Notes: generated by a model from the letters alone, not told the origin. A stretch of 64,000 bases of DNA from an uncultured Aquimarina sp. (GCA_947498935.1 CANMMM010000001.1:1-64000), one strand, 5' to 3'; shown: positions 1-8,552, counted from the first letter of the stretch. A program made the numbers and translations.

Positions 1-545
1 TTTGCAACTTTTCCTTAAGGAGGAGCGCGTAAATTTTTCCTATAGCAATGATTTGCAACTTTTCCTTAAGGAGGAGCGCGTAAATTTTTCCTATAGCAAT
101 GATTTGCAACTTTTCCTTAAGGAGGAGCATGTAAGTTTTTCCTATAGTAATGACTTGTAACTTTTCCTTAAGGAGGAGCGCGTAAGTTTTTTCTATAGCA
201 ATGATTTGCAAATTTTCCCTTAAGGAAGAACACGTAAGTTTTTCTTATAGCAATGACTTGCAACTTTTCCCTTAAGAGGAGCGCGTAAATTTTTCTTATA
301 GCAATGACTTGTAACTTTTTCCTTAAGGAGGAACACGTAAATCTTTCCTATAGTAATGACTTGTAACTTTTCCCTTAAGGAAGAACACATAAGTTTTTCC
401 TATAGCAATGACTTGGAACTTCTCCTTAAAGAAGAACACGTAAGTTTTTCTTTACAGCAATGACTTACAACTTTTCCTTAAGGAGGAGTGCGTAAATTTT
501 TCCTATAGTAATGACTTGTAACTTTCCCTTAAGGAACATGTGAAT
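1..545. repeat. 51-bp tandem repeat array (about 10.5 units, open at the left edge)
   Basis: Units begin at 1, 52, 103, 154, 205, 257, 307, 360, 412 and 464, with a truncated one at 515; lengths are 50-53 bp. Each unit carries a TTGCAACTTTTCC block, the palindrome CCTTAAGG running into AAGGAGGA, then CGTAA, TTTTTCCTATAG and CAATGA. The first two units are identical and later ones diverge by scattered substitutions, so the array looks as if it expands at the left and decays to the right. No unique spacers separate the units, so it is not CRISPR. No reading frame is kept because unit lengths vary. The array continues beyond position 1. Its function is unknown. Confidence 0.95.
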
Positions 546-1115
546 TTTTTTTACATCCCACATAAAAACTGCGGAGATAAAGCAACATCATTAAAAAATA
601 CAATCCTATAAAATTATGTATTCCTTTTTTTTTAAAACTGCAAGTGAGGGTTTGAGGGTTTGAGGATAACGAAAGTTAATTCTTTCGTTATTTAAGATGT
701 AAAATCTTACGAAAACCTCAAAACCTCAAACCCTCAGTCCCTCTTTTTTTGAGGTTTTGTAGTCATTTATTCATGTATCAGAAATATTTCAATTGAGCAT
801 AATCCTGAGAACATGTAACTTTTCCTCAAGAAACATGTGATTTTTTTTACATCCCATAAAAAACTGCGGAGATAAAGCAACATCATTAAAAAATACAATC
901 CTATAAAATTATGTATTCCTTTTTTTTTAAACTGTAAGTGAGGTTTTGAGGGTTTGAGGGTAAAGAAAGTTAATTCTTTCGTTATTTAAGATGTAAAATC
1001 TTACGAAACCCTCAAAACCTCAAACCCGCAAACCCTCAGTCCCTCTTTTTTTTGAGGTTTTGCAGTCATTTATTCATGTATCAGAAATATTTTAATTGAG
1101 CATAATCCTAAGAAC
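541..1115. repeat. Two tandem copies of a ~295-bp unit with a nested stem-loop
   Basis: A unit beginning near TTTTTTACATCCCA (about 541) recurs near 838; the marker GCGGAGATAA is at 571 and again at 866, an offset of 295 bp. Inside each copy a GA/T-rich arm (GAGGGTTTGAGGGTTTGAGG at about 646-665) pairs with CCTCAAAACCTCAAACCCTC (about 716-735). Between the arms sit two smaller hairpins, AACGAAAG/CTTTCGTT and TAAGAT/ATCTTA. The second copy keeps the architecture with some arm changes. No open reading frame of note is present. A structured RNA or a small palindromic mobile unit are both possible. Confidence 0.9.
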
Positions 1116-1116
1116 A

Positions 1117-1215
1117 TGCAACTTTTCCTTAAGGAGGAGCGCGTAAATTTTTCCTATAGCAATGACTTATAACTTTTCCCTAAAGGAGGAATATCGAACT
1201 TTTTCCTAACAGTAA
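1117..1215. repeat. Two further, more degenerate 51-bp units
   Basis: After the second 295-bp unit the 51-bp motif returns for about two copies: one near-consensus unit from about 1117, and one diverged unit from about 1165 with CTAAAGGAGGAATATCG. This shows that the 295-bp unit was inserted or duplicated inside an originally continuous 51-bp array. Confidence 0.85.
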
Positions 1216-1597
1216 GGGTTTAGATGATAGCGTTTCCAGAACTATATAAAAGTGTCTATAAGTAAAAAAGACATAAAAATATATTGTAATTATTTTTACT
1301 ACAGTTTATCATATAGAATTATCTAGGGGGATAAATTGGAACACCCCATTACTAAAAGGATGAGAGGTATTTTTCCTTTTTGGGGATAGTATTTTTACAC
1401 AACGATAGCATATTCGCTACAAATACAGATGCTGCTGTTAGGCTTGGATATATGAATTGTTTTTCTGAAATTCCCAACGTACCCATCATCACTCACACAC
1501 ATTATCACAGTCCCATTTAGAAAATTATTGCATACCAGTTAGCATATCCACAATGTGATAATCGTGTAAATGTAAAAAATAATACGCACCAAAAAAT
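1216..1597. other. Intergenic region, no gene seen
   Basis: AT-rich, non-repetitive sequence upstream of the small plus-strand gene at 1598. The only structure noticed is a perfect 9-bp inverted repeat, ATTATCACA at 1501-1509 and TGTGATAAT at 1554-1562, 36-97 bp before that gene. Its distance makes an operator possible but unproven. No convincing coding frame or RNA gene was found. Confidence 0.6.
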
Positions 1598-1834
1598 ATG
1601 AGAAAAGCAACAATCATCAGAAGAAAAAGCCCCTTGAGGAAAGAATTAAAAGACAAAGACATCCATACATCCATGATAGATCATTCTAAAGAGCTTTTAA
1701 AGCACCCTGTTGTAAAAGGCGCTGCCTTTATAGCTACTTTATACGGAGTTATGTTTGTCTCTAAATACATCATAAAAGAATATGCCGAACTAGTAACAGC
1801 CACCAAAAAACTACGAGACGCACGTCGCTTATAA
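1598..1834 (+). CDS. Small membrane protein, unknown function (78 aa)
   Basis: I do not recognise the family. The protein has a basic N-terminus rich in Arg and Lys (residues 1-20) and a short helix. One probable membrane segment follows at about residues 40-58 (GAAFIATLYGVMFVSKYII), then a charged tail ending in RDARRL. Under the positive-inside rule the N-terminus would be cytoplasmic. Only 44 bp separate it from the next small plus-strand gene, so the two are probably co-transcribed. There is no recognisable ribosome-binding site, which is normal in this phylum. Its coding status rests on the coherent membrane-protein composition and the partner gene. Confidence 0.6.
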   Translation: MRKATIIRRKSPLRKELKDKDIHTSMIDHSKELLKHPVVKGAAFIATLYGVMFVSKYIIKEYAELVTATKKLRDARRL

Positions 1835-1878
1835 ATCGGCATGAGTGTAATAACAATAACTTTAGAAACCAAAACAAT

Positions 1879-2052
1879 ATGGACGCAAAGAATATATATC
1901 AAATCATAGAAAAGACTCCACAAAAAGATACACTAACCACCACTATCAAAGTGTTGTCTACCGTATATTTAGTCATGAGGATTATCAAACTAGGGAAGGA
2001 ATTGACCCAAAAAGAAGAAAAGAAACACCATCTACAACACAGACCTTTATGA
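1879..2052 (+). CDS. Very small putative membrane-associated protein (57 aa)
   Basis: The frame starts with ATG at 1879 (MDAKNIYQIIEKTP...) and stops with TGA at 2050-2052. A hydrophobic stretch at about residues 21-38 (TTIKVLSTVYLVMRIIKL) is followed by a Lys/Glu-rich tail (KELTQKEEKKHH). The layout of one hydrophobic helix then a charged tail resembles the upstream 78-aa protein, so the two may form a functional pair such as subunits of one membrane complex. That is inference, and no family is recognised. The stop codon lies 24 bp before the 3' end of the convergent repeat-protein gene. Confidence 0.5.
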   Translation: MDAKNIYQIIEKTPQKDTLTTTIKVLSTVYLVMRIIKLGKELTQKEEKKHHLQHRPL

Positions 2053-2076
2053 CTCGGGGAGAAGAGACTATAACAC

Positions 2077-3981
2077 TTAAGAAGTATGCTCTCTTTCCTT
2101 TTCATAAGATTTCCAATCATATCCCAAAAGAACGTTTAGCGAGTCTAATGCCACTAAAATATCAGGACGTAAGCTATCAGGGTTTTTTCTATACTTATGG
2201 CGATACCTCTCTAACCATGATTTTTGTTTTGAGGATATTCTTTTTTTTAAGGTCAGTTGCTCACGAATGTCTGCCAAAACTTCTTCAAAAGTAGGGATTT
2301 CAATCAAGTTTTTTTTCCAGTCCTTTTTTAGTAATACCGACAATTTATCTAACTTTTGGATTTTATAAAGAGGGTATTCTTCTGGGGCACGACGATAGTA
2401 TGTACGTTGCTTTCTTAAGAAACTCTTTTGTTTATTAGATATTTTTCCACTGGTAGTAAATGCTTCTGTAATATCGGTTATGTATTCTTCAAATGTTTTA
2501 CGAGGAGCATCGTATCGCTGTTTTACTTTCCAGTCATATCCCAACAAAGGGGTCAATTGATCTAATTTTTCGATCAGTTCCTCTGAAAGCTTCTGTTCTT
2601 TATGAGCATTTCGTTTTGCAATCAACCAAGCCTTTTCTCCAATAAGTAAGGGTGTTTTTGATACGAGTTTTCTCTTTATTTCATCAGCAACCTGAACAGA
2701 CGTTCTTTTAGGCGCTTTATGCTTCAATATGTATTTTTTCCAATCGCGCCCTAATATCGGTTTCAATGCATTCAATATTTGTACTTTCTCTGCACTAAAC
2801 CCTTTTTTATCAAGATGGTATTCTTTGCGTTGAAGCTGAAGCCATGCTTTTTGTCTAGCAGTAAGTGCTTCGTATGAAGTATTATTTTGTTTAATCTCTT
2901 TTACGTATTCTAGAAATGTTTTTGGTTTTTCTGCAAATTTTGGAGGTGTATTCCACGGCTTTTCTAACAAAGGATTAAGTTCATTGAGTAGATTCAATTG
3001 TTCTGTAGTAATGCTCCAAGGTTCTTTTCGATAGATCTTCCTACGTACATTAATCCAAGCTTTATCCCCTGTTTGTAATTCATTACCAGCTTCTAACTCT
3101 TTTTTAATATGAGCTACTCGTTCCTCAAATGGCAAAAAGAGGCGTGATCTCTTAAACACTTTCCAGTCAAACCCTAATAGCGGATTCAGCGCATCTAGCT
3201 TTTCTTTATTCCGTGGAGAATAGGTATCAGGGTGCGCATTATACAATTGTCGTTGGCTTCTTAACCATTCTCTAGCATCTATAGGCAGTTTTCGTTTACT
3301 TTTTAATGCTGAGGATATTTTTTTGATCATCTGCTCGCTTTTTTCTTCTCGCTTGCGATAACGTTTTTTCCATGAATACCCCAACAGAGGACTTAGGCTA
3401 TCCAATAAAGCAATTCGCTCACTACTAAAATCCTCTGGTTTTTCTGCATATTGTATTTGCTGCTGTTGTAACCAATTTTCAAGCTTATTTGGCAGAGGCT
3501 TGCCTTGCGTTAATAACTCTTTTATTTCCTTAACATTTCTTTCTCGGACTATAATTACATTAGGAATTCGCCAATTAAACCCCAAAGAGACCAGACTATC
3601 AAACAAAGCAATTTCCTCACTACTTATAACATCAGGTTTATTTTTATAGCGACTTTTCTGATTGTAAAGCCATTTTTTGAGTGGCTCAGTCAATGGCTTT
3701 TTTTGTGCTAATAATGCGCGCAGTTCCTCTTTTCTCTTTTCTCGGTAACTTTCTATAAGATTTTCACCCTCCCTCCAGTCAAAACCTAATAAAGGAATCA
3801 ATGTGTCTATCAGGATTATTTTTTCCTGACTAATGTTCTTGGGGTTCTTTTGGTATTGTCTTTTTAGATAATGCAACCACTTATAATCAGAGGGGTCAAT
3901 ACGGCGACCACTCTTTATCGATGCTTTAATAGATGCGATTCTATTTTTAGTTCTGTTTAGGTGATACTCACGATTACTCAT
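2077..3981 (-). CDS. Protein of nine tandem ~70-residue helicase-associated-like repeats
   Basis: All 634 residues can be parsed into nine repeats of about 67-72 aa. Each has a basic helix, a central WL-x-x-x-(R/K)-x-x-Y core, and an end of the form (S/T)-x-x-(I/K)-x-x-LD-x-L-x-x-LLG(Y/F)-x-W(K/R). The repeat ends fall at about residues 72, 139, 206, 275, 345, 416, 486, 556 and 634. This resembles the helicase-associated domain (PF03457), a three-helix DNA-binding module, but no helicase or nuclease domain is attached. I infer a nucleic-acid-binding array; the strongly basic composition fits. Repeat 5 ends in LLEKPW instead of LLG-x-x-W and repeat 7 lacks the core Tyr. There is no signal peptide. 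Confidence 0.75.
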   Translation of the reverse strand: MSNREYHLNRTKNRIASIKASIKSGRRIDPSDYKWLHYLKRQYQKNPKNISQEKIILIDTLIPLLGFDWREGENLIESYREKRKEELRALLAQKKPLTEPLKKWLYNQKSRYKNKPDVISSEEIALFDSLVSLGFNWRIPNVIIVRERNVKEIKELLTQGKPLPNKLENWLQQQQIQYAEKPEDFSSERIALLDSLSPLLGYSWKKRYRKREEKSEQMIKKISSALKSKRKLPIDAREWLRSQRQLYNAHPDTYSPRNKEKLDALNPLLGFDWKVFKRSRLFLPFEERVAHIKKELEAGNELQTGDKAWINVRRKIYRKEPWSITTEQLNLLNELNPLLEKPWNTPPKFAEKPKTFLEYVKEIKQNNTSYEALTARQKAWLQLQRKEYHLDKKGFSAEKVQILNALKPILGRDWKKYILKHKAPKRTSVQVADEIKRKLVSKTPLLIGEKAWLIAKRNAHKEQKLSEELIEKLDQLTPLLGYDWKVKQRYDAPRKTFEEYITDITEAFTTSGKISNKQKSFLRKQRTYYRRAPEEYPLYKIQKLDKLSVLLKKDWKKNLIEIPTFEEVLADIREQLTLKKRISSKQKSWLERYRHKYRKNPDSLRPDILVALDSLNVLLGYDWKSYEKEREHTS

Positions 3982-4075
3982 ATTTATATTGTACGTTTTA
4001 AAACTAGAAAATCATTCTTATGCTACCAGAGTTACTCAACTAATTAGAGCGATGAATGTAAGACGCTATTTTTTT

Positions 4076-4654
4076 CTAAAACTTCCAGCCATACACACTT
4101 CTGGTAAAGAAAACAACAGTCCACAATTTAGAGTTCGGGTCATAATCATGTACCGTTACACTCGTATCTAAAGGAGTATTCTTATCTATACCTTCCCCTT
4201 TTTTTACCATGTTCATGATACTTTTGCCTGCTTCTTTATAAGCTACACTGTTTAGGTCACCAGCATTGACAAAATTAATTTTATTCATATAAAACTTATG
4301 ATCATCCGCTAGCAAATCAGAAATTGTAGCACAATAATACACATCCGAAGAGTGCTTTTTTTGGACTAGATGAATATCACAGTACCCTGGATTATTCATT
4401 GCCATGTTGTTTACCCCTTCTTCACAAATGTGTAACCGATCATTAAATAAAAAAGTACCATGTATATCTTTGATATGTATATATGGATGGTACATTTCTT
4501 TTAGGATACAGCTTTTTACAGTTTTTAATAAACCATACAAAGTATGAAGAAAACGTTCTTCTACATTCTCAGGAACTTCATTATTCACCACACATACTGC
4601 ATTAGGCTGTGTTATTTCGTTTACCAGTTCATGTATATTTATATGTAAATTCAA
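4076..4654 (-). CDS. Hypothetical cytoplasmic protein (192 aa)
   Basis: I do not recognise the family. The protein is soluble-looking, with an acidic N-terminal helical half and several Cys residues (VCVVNN, KSCILKEM, HICEEG, GYCDIH, YYCATI) that form no regular CxxC site. The C-terminal half contains VTVHDYDPNSKLWTVVFFTRS, which has the look of a beta-rich domain. There is no signal peptide or membrane helix. It sits 94 bp upstream of the repeat-protein gene on the same strand and may be co-transcribed with it. The frame is clean and flanked by stops, and codon use is similar to its neighbours. Confidence 0.6.
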   Translation of the reverse strand: MNLHINIHELVNEITQPNAVCVVNNEVPENVEERFLHTLYGLLKTVKSCILKEMYHPYIHIKDIHGTFLFNDRLHICEEGVNNMAMNNPGYCDIHLVQKKHSSDVYYCATISDLLADDHKFYMNKINFVNAGDLNSVAYKEAGKSIMNMVKKGEGIDKNTPLDTSVTVHDYDPNSKLWTVVFFTRSVYGWKF

Positions 4655-4790
4655 AATTATCTTTTGTTTAAAATCATTATTCTATATCGTTATCGCTCTT
4701 AACCATCATGATGCCACTACTTAGTACACCAAAACCCATAAAATAACTAAAAATATTGATATAACTATTCGAATACATCTCCTTATTAGG

Positions 4791-4878
4791 GCGTTACCAC
4801 AAGGGTCGGGCTATCCGCTATATCTTTTTTGGTTTTTTAAAGGAAACCAAAAAAGGATGCCGCTGCTATCCCTAACGC
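4791..4878. repeat. GCGTTA/TAACGC-bounded dispersed repeat, copy 1
   Basis: It begins GCGTTACCACAAGGGTCGGG and ends GCTATCCCTAACGC, so the outer 6 bp form an inverted repeat. Its middle carries a GGTTTTTTAAAGGAAACC palindrome instead of the AATTCCTCG... core found in the other copies, so it is a variant of the family. Related copies are at 23836, 26738, 42158, 49979 and 58804. No coding capacity. Confidence 0.85.
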
Positions 4879-5070
4879 GGAGATAGCAGTATTAGTTTTT
4901 TAGTTAGTTTCATTGTGTGTAAGAATAAGTGTTTTTAAGCGTAAACATCTCAAAAAGATACATAGTACCCATTTCTAACAATTTTTCGAATTTTAAAAGA
5001 ATTGAATTATTCCACAGGATTCAGCAATTTTCTTCTCTAAAAATATCCGTAGCCAATTTTAAGGTTTTGA
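4871..5070. repeat. ~200-bp direct repeat, copy A (partner at 6241-6440)
   Basis: From CCTAACGCGGAGATAGCAGT onward, positions 4871-5070 match 6241-6440 with few differences and a constant offset of 1370 bp at the start. The duplicated block covers the end of a GCGTTA repeat, a shared non-coding stretch and the 3' end of a lipoprotein gene. It marks a segmental duplication of the downstream end of the lipoprotein family, and copy A now belongs to a decayed gene. Confidence 0.9.
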
Positions 5071-5214
5071 TCCTTTGATGCACCACTTCTGTATTAAATC
5101 TCCATTCCTTTCAAATACTTTGGCTTCGTTAAGCAATAATGCAATTTTCGTATTTTGCGACTGGCATATACATAAGATTGGAAAAAAGAGAAGTAATTGC
5201 AGTATTGCTTTCAT
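5007..5214 (-). pseudogene. Decayed, internally deleted member of the lipoprotein family
   Basis: Reading the minus strand, a frame starts with ATG at 5214 and gives a signal-like N-terminus (MKAILQLLLFFPILCICQSQ). After about 48 residues it reaches GSKP and stops at 5059. One base is missing compared with the paralogues: with it restored, the frame continues as GSK(T)LKLATDIFREEKLLNP and ends at 5007, exactly the C-terminal tail of the two intact proteins encoded at 6376-7452 and 7467-8552. The middle ~290 residues are gone. This is best read as a remnant of a third tandem copy, fused to a foreign N-terminus or strongly diverged. Confidence 0.8.
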
Positions 5215-5260
5215 TTATTCTGTTTTTAGTCCTAAGAGGTATTAATTGAAATTATTACAT

Positions 5261-6037
5261 TTAATATCTTTCTGTTTTTAAATAAATCCATGTTCCTTGT
5301 TGGGAGTTATTGAGAATCATAGGCTGATATTTTTTATTAAGAATAAAAATAGTTGTCTCCGTTATTGATCTATTTTTTTTAAGTCTTTTCTCTTTATCAG
5401 ATAATGTACTAGTGTTACTTTCACCAATTTTAGTGGTAGTTGTTATTTCTATCGAATTCTTTGCTAGATTTTTTACTGTTTTAGTTGAAACAATAATAGT
5501 CCTATCGTTTAATTCCCAAACGTAATTAATATGATAATTATAGGAATGATAACCAACTTTATCAACTATTTTAGGTTTTCCATGTTTTTTAGATAAATAT
5601 GTAATCAGAGTATTTAGTTTTTTATCCGTATCAGATTCATTCTGTGCAAATAGAGACACAAAATCTCCGCTAAAGCTTTTCATCATTCCTATTCTTTCAA
5701 AAGATATATTATTATAGAAAGCAATTTTTTTAGATTTATTCCAAATCATCATTTCATATTGCAAAAAATTTTCAGATAATTTCTTTTCTTCTGATTGCTC
5801 TGGAGCAATTTCTATTGATTCATATAAAACAGTATCTATTTGAATAAACTGTTTTTCTGAATCATAGTCTACTTCAGTACTATTATAGTTGTATAATATT
5901 TTAGTGTTAGAGTAAAAATTATCAATATCAAAATTGAATTCAAAATTTTCCAAATCAACCTTTTCTTCACCAAATTTTTTTGAGTTACAGGAAAGTAGTA
6001 CTAAAATGGGAATAATAAAGACAGTTATGCTTTTCAT
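5261..6037 (-). CDS. Lipoprotein, unknown function (258 aa)
   Basis: The N-terminus is a clear type II signal with a lipobox (MKSITVFIIPILVLLSC, Cys17), so the protein should be a periplasm- or outer-membrane-anchored lipoprotein. The mature part is rich in Glu, Asn and Ser. It contains the segment LNTLITYLSKKHGKPKIVDK followed by YVWELNDRTIIVST, an alpha/beta pattern. I do not recognise a family and it is not an obvious sequence paralogue of the two longer lipoproteins upstream. Position in the same-strand series behind the 978-aa putative effector makes it a further immunity candidate. The 338-bp gap to the next gene holds part of a duplicated block, so it may be transcribed separately. Confidence 0.65.
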   Translation of the reverse strand: MKSITVFIIPILVLLSCNSKKFGEEKVDLENFEFNFDIDNFYSNTKILYNYNSTEVDYDSEKQFIQIDTVLYESIEIAPEQSEEKKLSENFLQYEMMIWNKSKKIAFYNNISFERIGMMKSFSGDFVSLFAQNESDTDKKLNTLITYLSKKHGKPKIVDKVGYHSYNYHINYVWELNDRTIIVSTKTVKNLAKNSIEITTTTKIGESNTSTLSDKEKRLKKNRSITETTIFILNKKYQPMILNNSQQGTWIYLKTERY

Positions 6038-6375
6038 GTTTTTTATTAAATTTATAGAGGTCAGTAGTTAATTACCTATTAATTTTGATTGATTTATAGG
6101 GTGAGTTTTTACCATTTTACATATAAGATTATTAAAAATAGTATTTTTACTTTGTGACCTATTAATACGATAACAGAATTCATTAAAATACCGATTTATG
6201 TTTCCATCACTCACCCAAGAATAAGTTGTCCTTTGCTATCCCTAACGCGGAGATAGCAGTACTAGTTTTTTAGTTAGTTTCATTGTGTGTAAGAATAAGT
6301 GTTTTTAAGCATAAACATCTCAAAAAATCCATAGTACCCATTTCTAACAATTTTTCGAATCTTAAAAGAATTGAA
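6038..6375. other. Intergenic region carrying copy B of the 200-bp direct repeat
   Basis: Positions 6241-6375 repeat 4871-5006 (end of a GCGTTA element plus the shared non-coding stretch), and the homology runs on into the 3' end of the 358-aa lipoprotein gene. The remaining 6038-6240 is AT-rich, with no gene seen. Confidence 0.8.
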
Positions 6376-7452
6376 TTAATCCACAGGGTTCAATAACTTT
6401 TCTTCTCTAAAAATATCCGTAGCTAGTTTTAATGTTTTTGATCCTTTGGGTTTATGGAAGAATAAGTATAATTCCATTTCCATTTTTGGGACAATCCCTT
6501 TTTCGAACATTGATAAATGTTTTGCGTTCACTTCTAAACCGTCAGGAAGTTTATTAAAATCTTTGTCGTAAGCTATTGACAATGCACTTTCACTATGCGA
6601 TTTAATTTTTGTCTTTTTCTTCTCTAGCGTTACAAGTTTTCCATCTGCATAATATTTCAATTCATAGTCTTTTGCTAGACTAGGATTTGATTTATAAAAA
6701 AATGGGTGTAAACGTTCTATACTTAGTTCGTAACTAGATCTATATTTTTCCTCTTTGGTGGCATATATAGATTGTGCTTCGTCTATAAAAATAGGCTTAT
6801 ATAATTCTAGCAATGTATCTAAATCACCCTCTGCATATAAGCGCATCACTTCTTTATAGGCTTCTAAAACTTCCTGTTCTATGTTTTTTTGATCTATAAG
6901 GATCTCAGATTCTGACCAGTCAATTTGTTTTTTATAAGGTAATGAAGCTTCAAACTCAAACTCACCTGAATAGCTTTCTAAACCTATATGTTCAGAGGTT
7001 TCTCCATCTTCTTTCATTGACGGTTCAAAGGTGGTAATTGTATTTTTTTCTCCAAATTGATCATTAGTTTTAATTGATATTTCAATCCAGTTATTTTCCT
7101 TAAAAGTTATAGCCCTTGATGGGAAAAATTTATAATTCAATTTCTGTTTCCCTTTTTCTTTCAAAGCACAATTTACATTACTGTAAAAAGTAATTGGATA
7201 TGAGCTTTCATCATGGATAAAACATTCTTGAATTAGAATATCATTTAGTTTAATTTGAAAATATGAACCTGGTGAAGAGGCACTTACTAAATAAACTAAT
7301 TCTTCACTATGGTGCTTTACTTTTTTAAAAATATTATTAATATAAGTATCTATTTTTACAGCTATTTCCTCAATATTTTCTTTGTTTTTCGTTTGTGAAC
7401 AACTTGACAAAGAAAATAGTAATACGTATACTGATATGATAACAGCTTTCAT
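6376..7452 (-). CDS. Lipoprotein, tandem paralogue; putative T6SS immunity protein (358 aa)
   Basis: The signal peptide carries a lipobox (VLLFSLSSC, Cys18), so the mature protein should be lipid-anchored outside the inner membrane. The C-terminal half, from about residue 180 (PYKKQIDW) to the end, is nearly identical to the upstream 361-aa protein: YKEVMRLYAEGDL, LLELYKPIF, QSIYATKE, LKYYADGKLVTLEKKKTK and a LATDIFREEKLLNPVD tail. The N-terminal 180 residues have diverged strongly. It starts 14 bp after the paralogue's stop, so the two are co-transcribed. Tandem duplication behind a putative T6SS effector gene, with a conserved and a variable half, is what immunity families look like. Function is inferred from context only. 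Confidence 0.75.
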   Translation of the reverse strand: MKAVIISVYVLLFSLSSCSQTKNKENIEEIAVKIDTYINNIFKKVKHHSEELVYLVSASSPGSYFQIKLNDILIQECFIHDESSYPITFYSNVNCALKEKGKQKLNYKFFPSRAITFKENNWIEISIKTNDQFGEKNTITTFEPSMKEDGETSEHIGLESYSGEFEFEASLPYKKQIDWSESEILIDQKNIEQEVLEAYKEVMRLYAEGDLDTLLELYKPIFIDEAQSIYATKEEKYRSSYELSIERLHPFFYKSNPSLAKDYELKYYADGKLVTLEKKKTKIKSHSESALSIAYDKDFNKLPDGLEVNAKHLSMFEKGIVPKMEMELYLFFHKPKGSKTLKLATDIFREEKLLNPVD

Positions 7453-7466
7453 CGATGTTATTTTTA

Positions 7467-8552
7467 TTAATCTACAGGGTTCAATAACTTTTCTTCTCTA
7501 AAAATATCCGTAGCCAGTTTTAAGGTTTTTGATCCTTTGGGTTTATGGAAGAATAAGTATAATTCCATCTCCATTTTTGGGATAATTCCTTTTTCAAACA
7601 TTTCAAGGTGCTTCATATTAACATCAAGGCCATCAGGAAATTTATTAAAATCTTTGTCGTAAGTTATTGACAATGCACTTTCACTATGCGATTTAATTTT
7701 TGTCTTTTTCTTCTCTAGCGTTACAAGTTTTCCATCTGCATAATATTTTAATTCATAGTTTTTTGCTAAATTAGGTGTGGTCTTGTAAAAAAAAGAGTGT
7801 AATCGTTTTAAATTTAATCTATAATTTAGCCTATATTGCTTTTCTTTAGTTGCATAAATAGACTGAGCTTCTGCTTGAAAAATAGGTTTGTATAGCTCCA
7901 ATAATGTTTCTAAATCCCCTTCTGCATATAAGCGCATCACCTCTTTATAGGCTTCTAATACTTCTTGTTCTATATTTTTTTGATTTGTTAGATTTTCCGA
8001 ATCAAACCAATCTATCTGCTTTTTATAGGGTAATTTTGCTTCGAAATTGAAGCTTTTTTTATAAACAGGTTTACCAACAAATTCAGGAGTTTCACCATCT
8101 TCTAACATATTTGGTTTGAACTCAAAATAATCACTTAAATTACCTGACCTATCCATTTTTTCAATAATAATTTTGATGCGATCATTGGATTGAAACGTAT
8201 CTTTATTATATGGGTATATAGTAACGTCTACTTTTTGTTGTCCGTTATTATCCAAAGTGCTATTGATACTATGAAAACCTTGGAAAACTCGTTGTTTATT
8301 ATCTTTTTGATATCCAGAAGATTGTTCGACAGACATATCATTTATCTTTACCTTGTAGGTTGATCTAGGTGCATTTACATCTAAAAAAAAGACATCTTCC
8401 TCACTTGAATGTTGAACATTTTTAAAAATTGTATCTATGTATGTGTTTAATTTCATATCGTGCGAATCATTTTTGTTTGTTTTTTGTGTTTGTGAACAGG
8501 CTGCAAACGAAAAAACTAGCAATAAGTAATAGGTTTTAAAAAATTTCATCAT
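7467..8552 (-). CDS. Lipoprotein, tandem paralogue; putative T6SS immunity protein (361 aa)
   Basis: The protein starts MMKFFKTYYLLLVFSFAAC with Cys19 as the lipid-modified residue, followed by a Gln/Thr/Lys/Asn-rich linker. The C-terminal half is almost identical to the downstream 358-aa paralogue; the region around YKEVMRLYAEGDLETLLELYKP could be an NTF2-like or helical domain, which I cannot confirm. The gene begins 3 bp after the stop of the 978-aa protein, so translation is probably coupled. This close linkage is the main argument that it protects the producing cell from that protein. Two consecutive ATG codons make the start ambiguous by one residue. Confidence 0.78.
   Translation of the reverse strand: MMKFFKTYYLLLVFSFAACSQTQKTNKNDSHDMKLNTYIDTIFKNVQHSSEEDVFFLDVNAPRSTYKVKINDMSVEQSSGYQKDNKQRVFQGFHSINSTLDNNGQQKVDVTIYPYNKDTFQSNDRIKIIIEKMDRSGNLSDYFEFKPNMLEDGETPEFVGKPVYKKSFNFEAKLPYKKQIDWFDSENLTNQKNIEQEVLEAYKEVMRLYAEGDLETLLELYKPIFQAEAQSIYATKEKQYRLNYRLNLKRLHSFFYKTTPNLAKNYELKYYADGKLVTLEKKKTKIKSHSESALSITYDKDFNKFPDGLDVNMKHLEMFEKGIIPKMEMELYLFFHKPKGSKTLKLATDIFREEKLLNPVD

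Noticed and set aside
1..545. CRISPR-like array from the regular 51-bp repeats
   Set aside because: The units are directly adjacent and wholly repetitive, with no unique spacers, and no cas genes are nearby.
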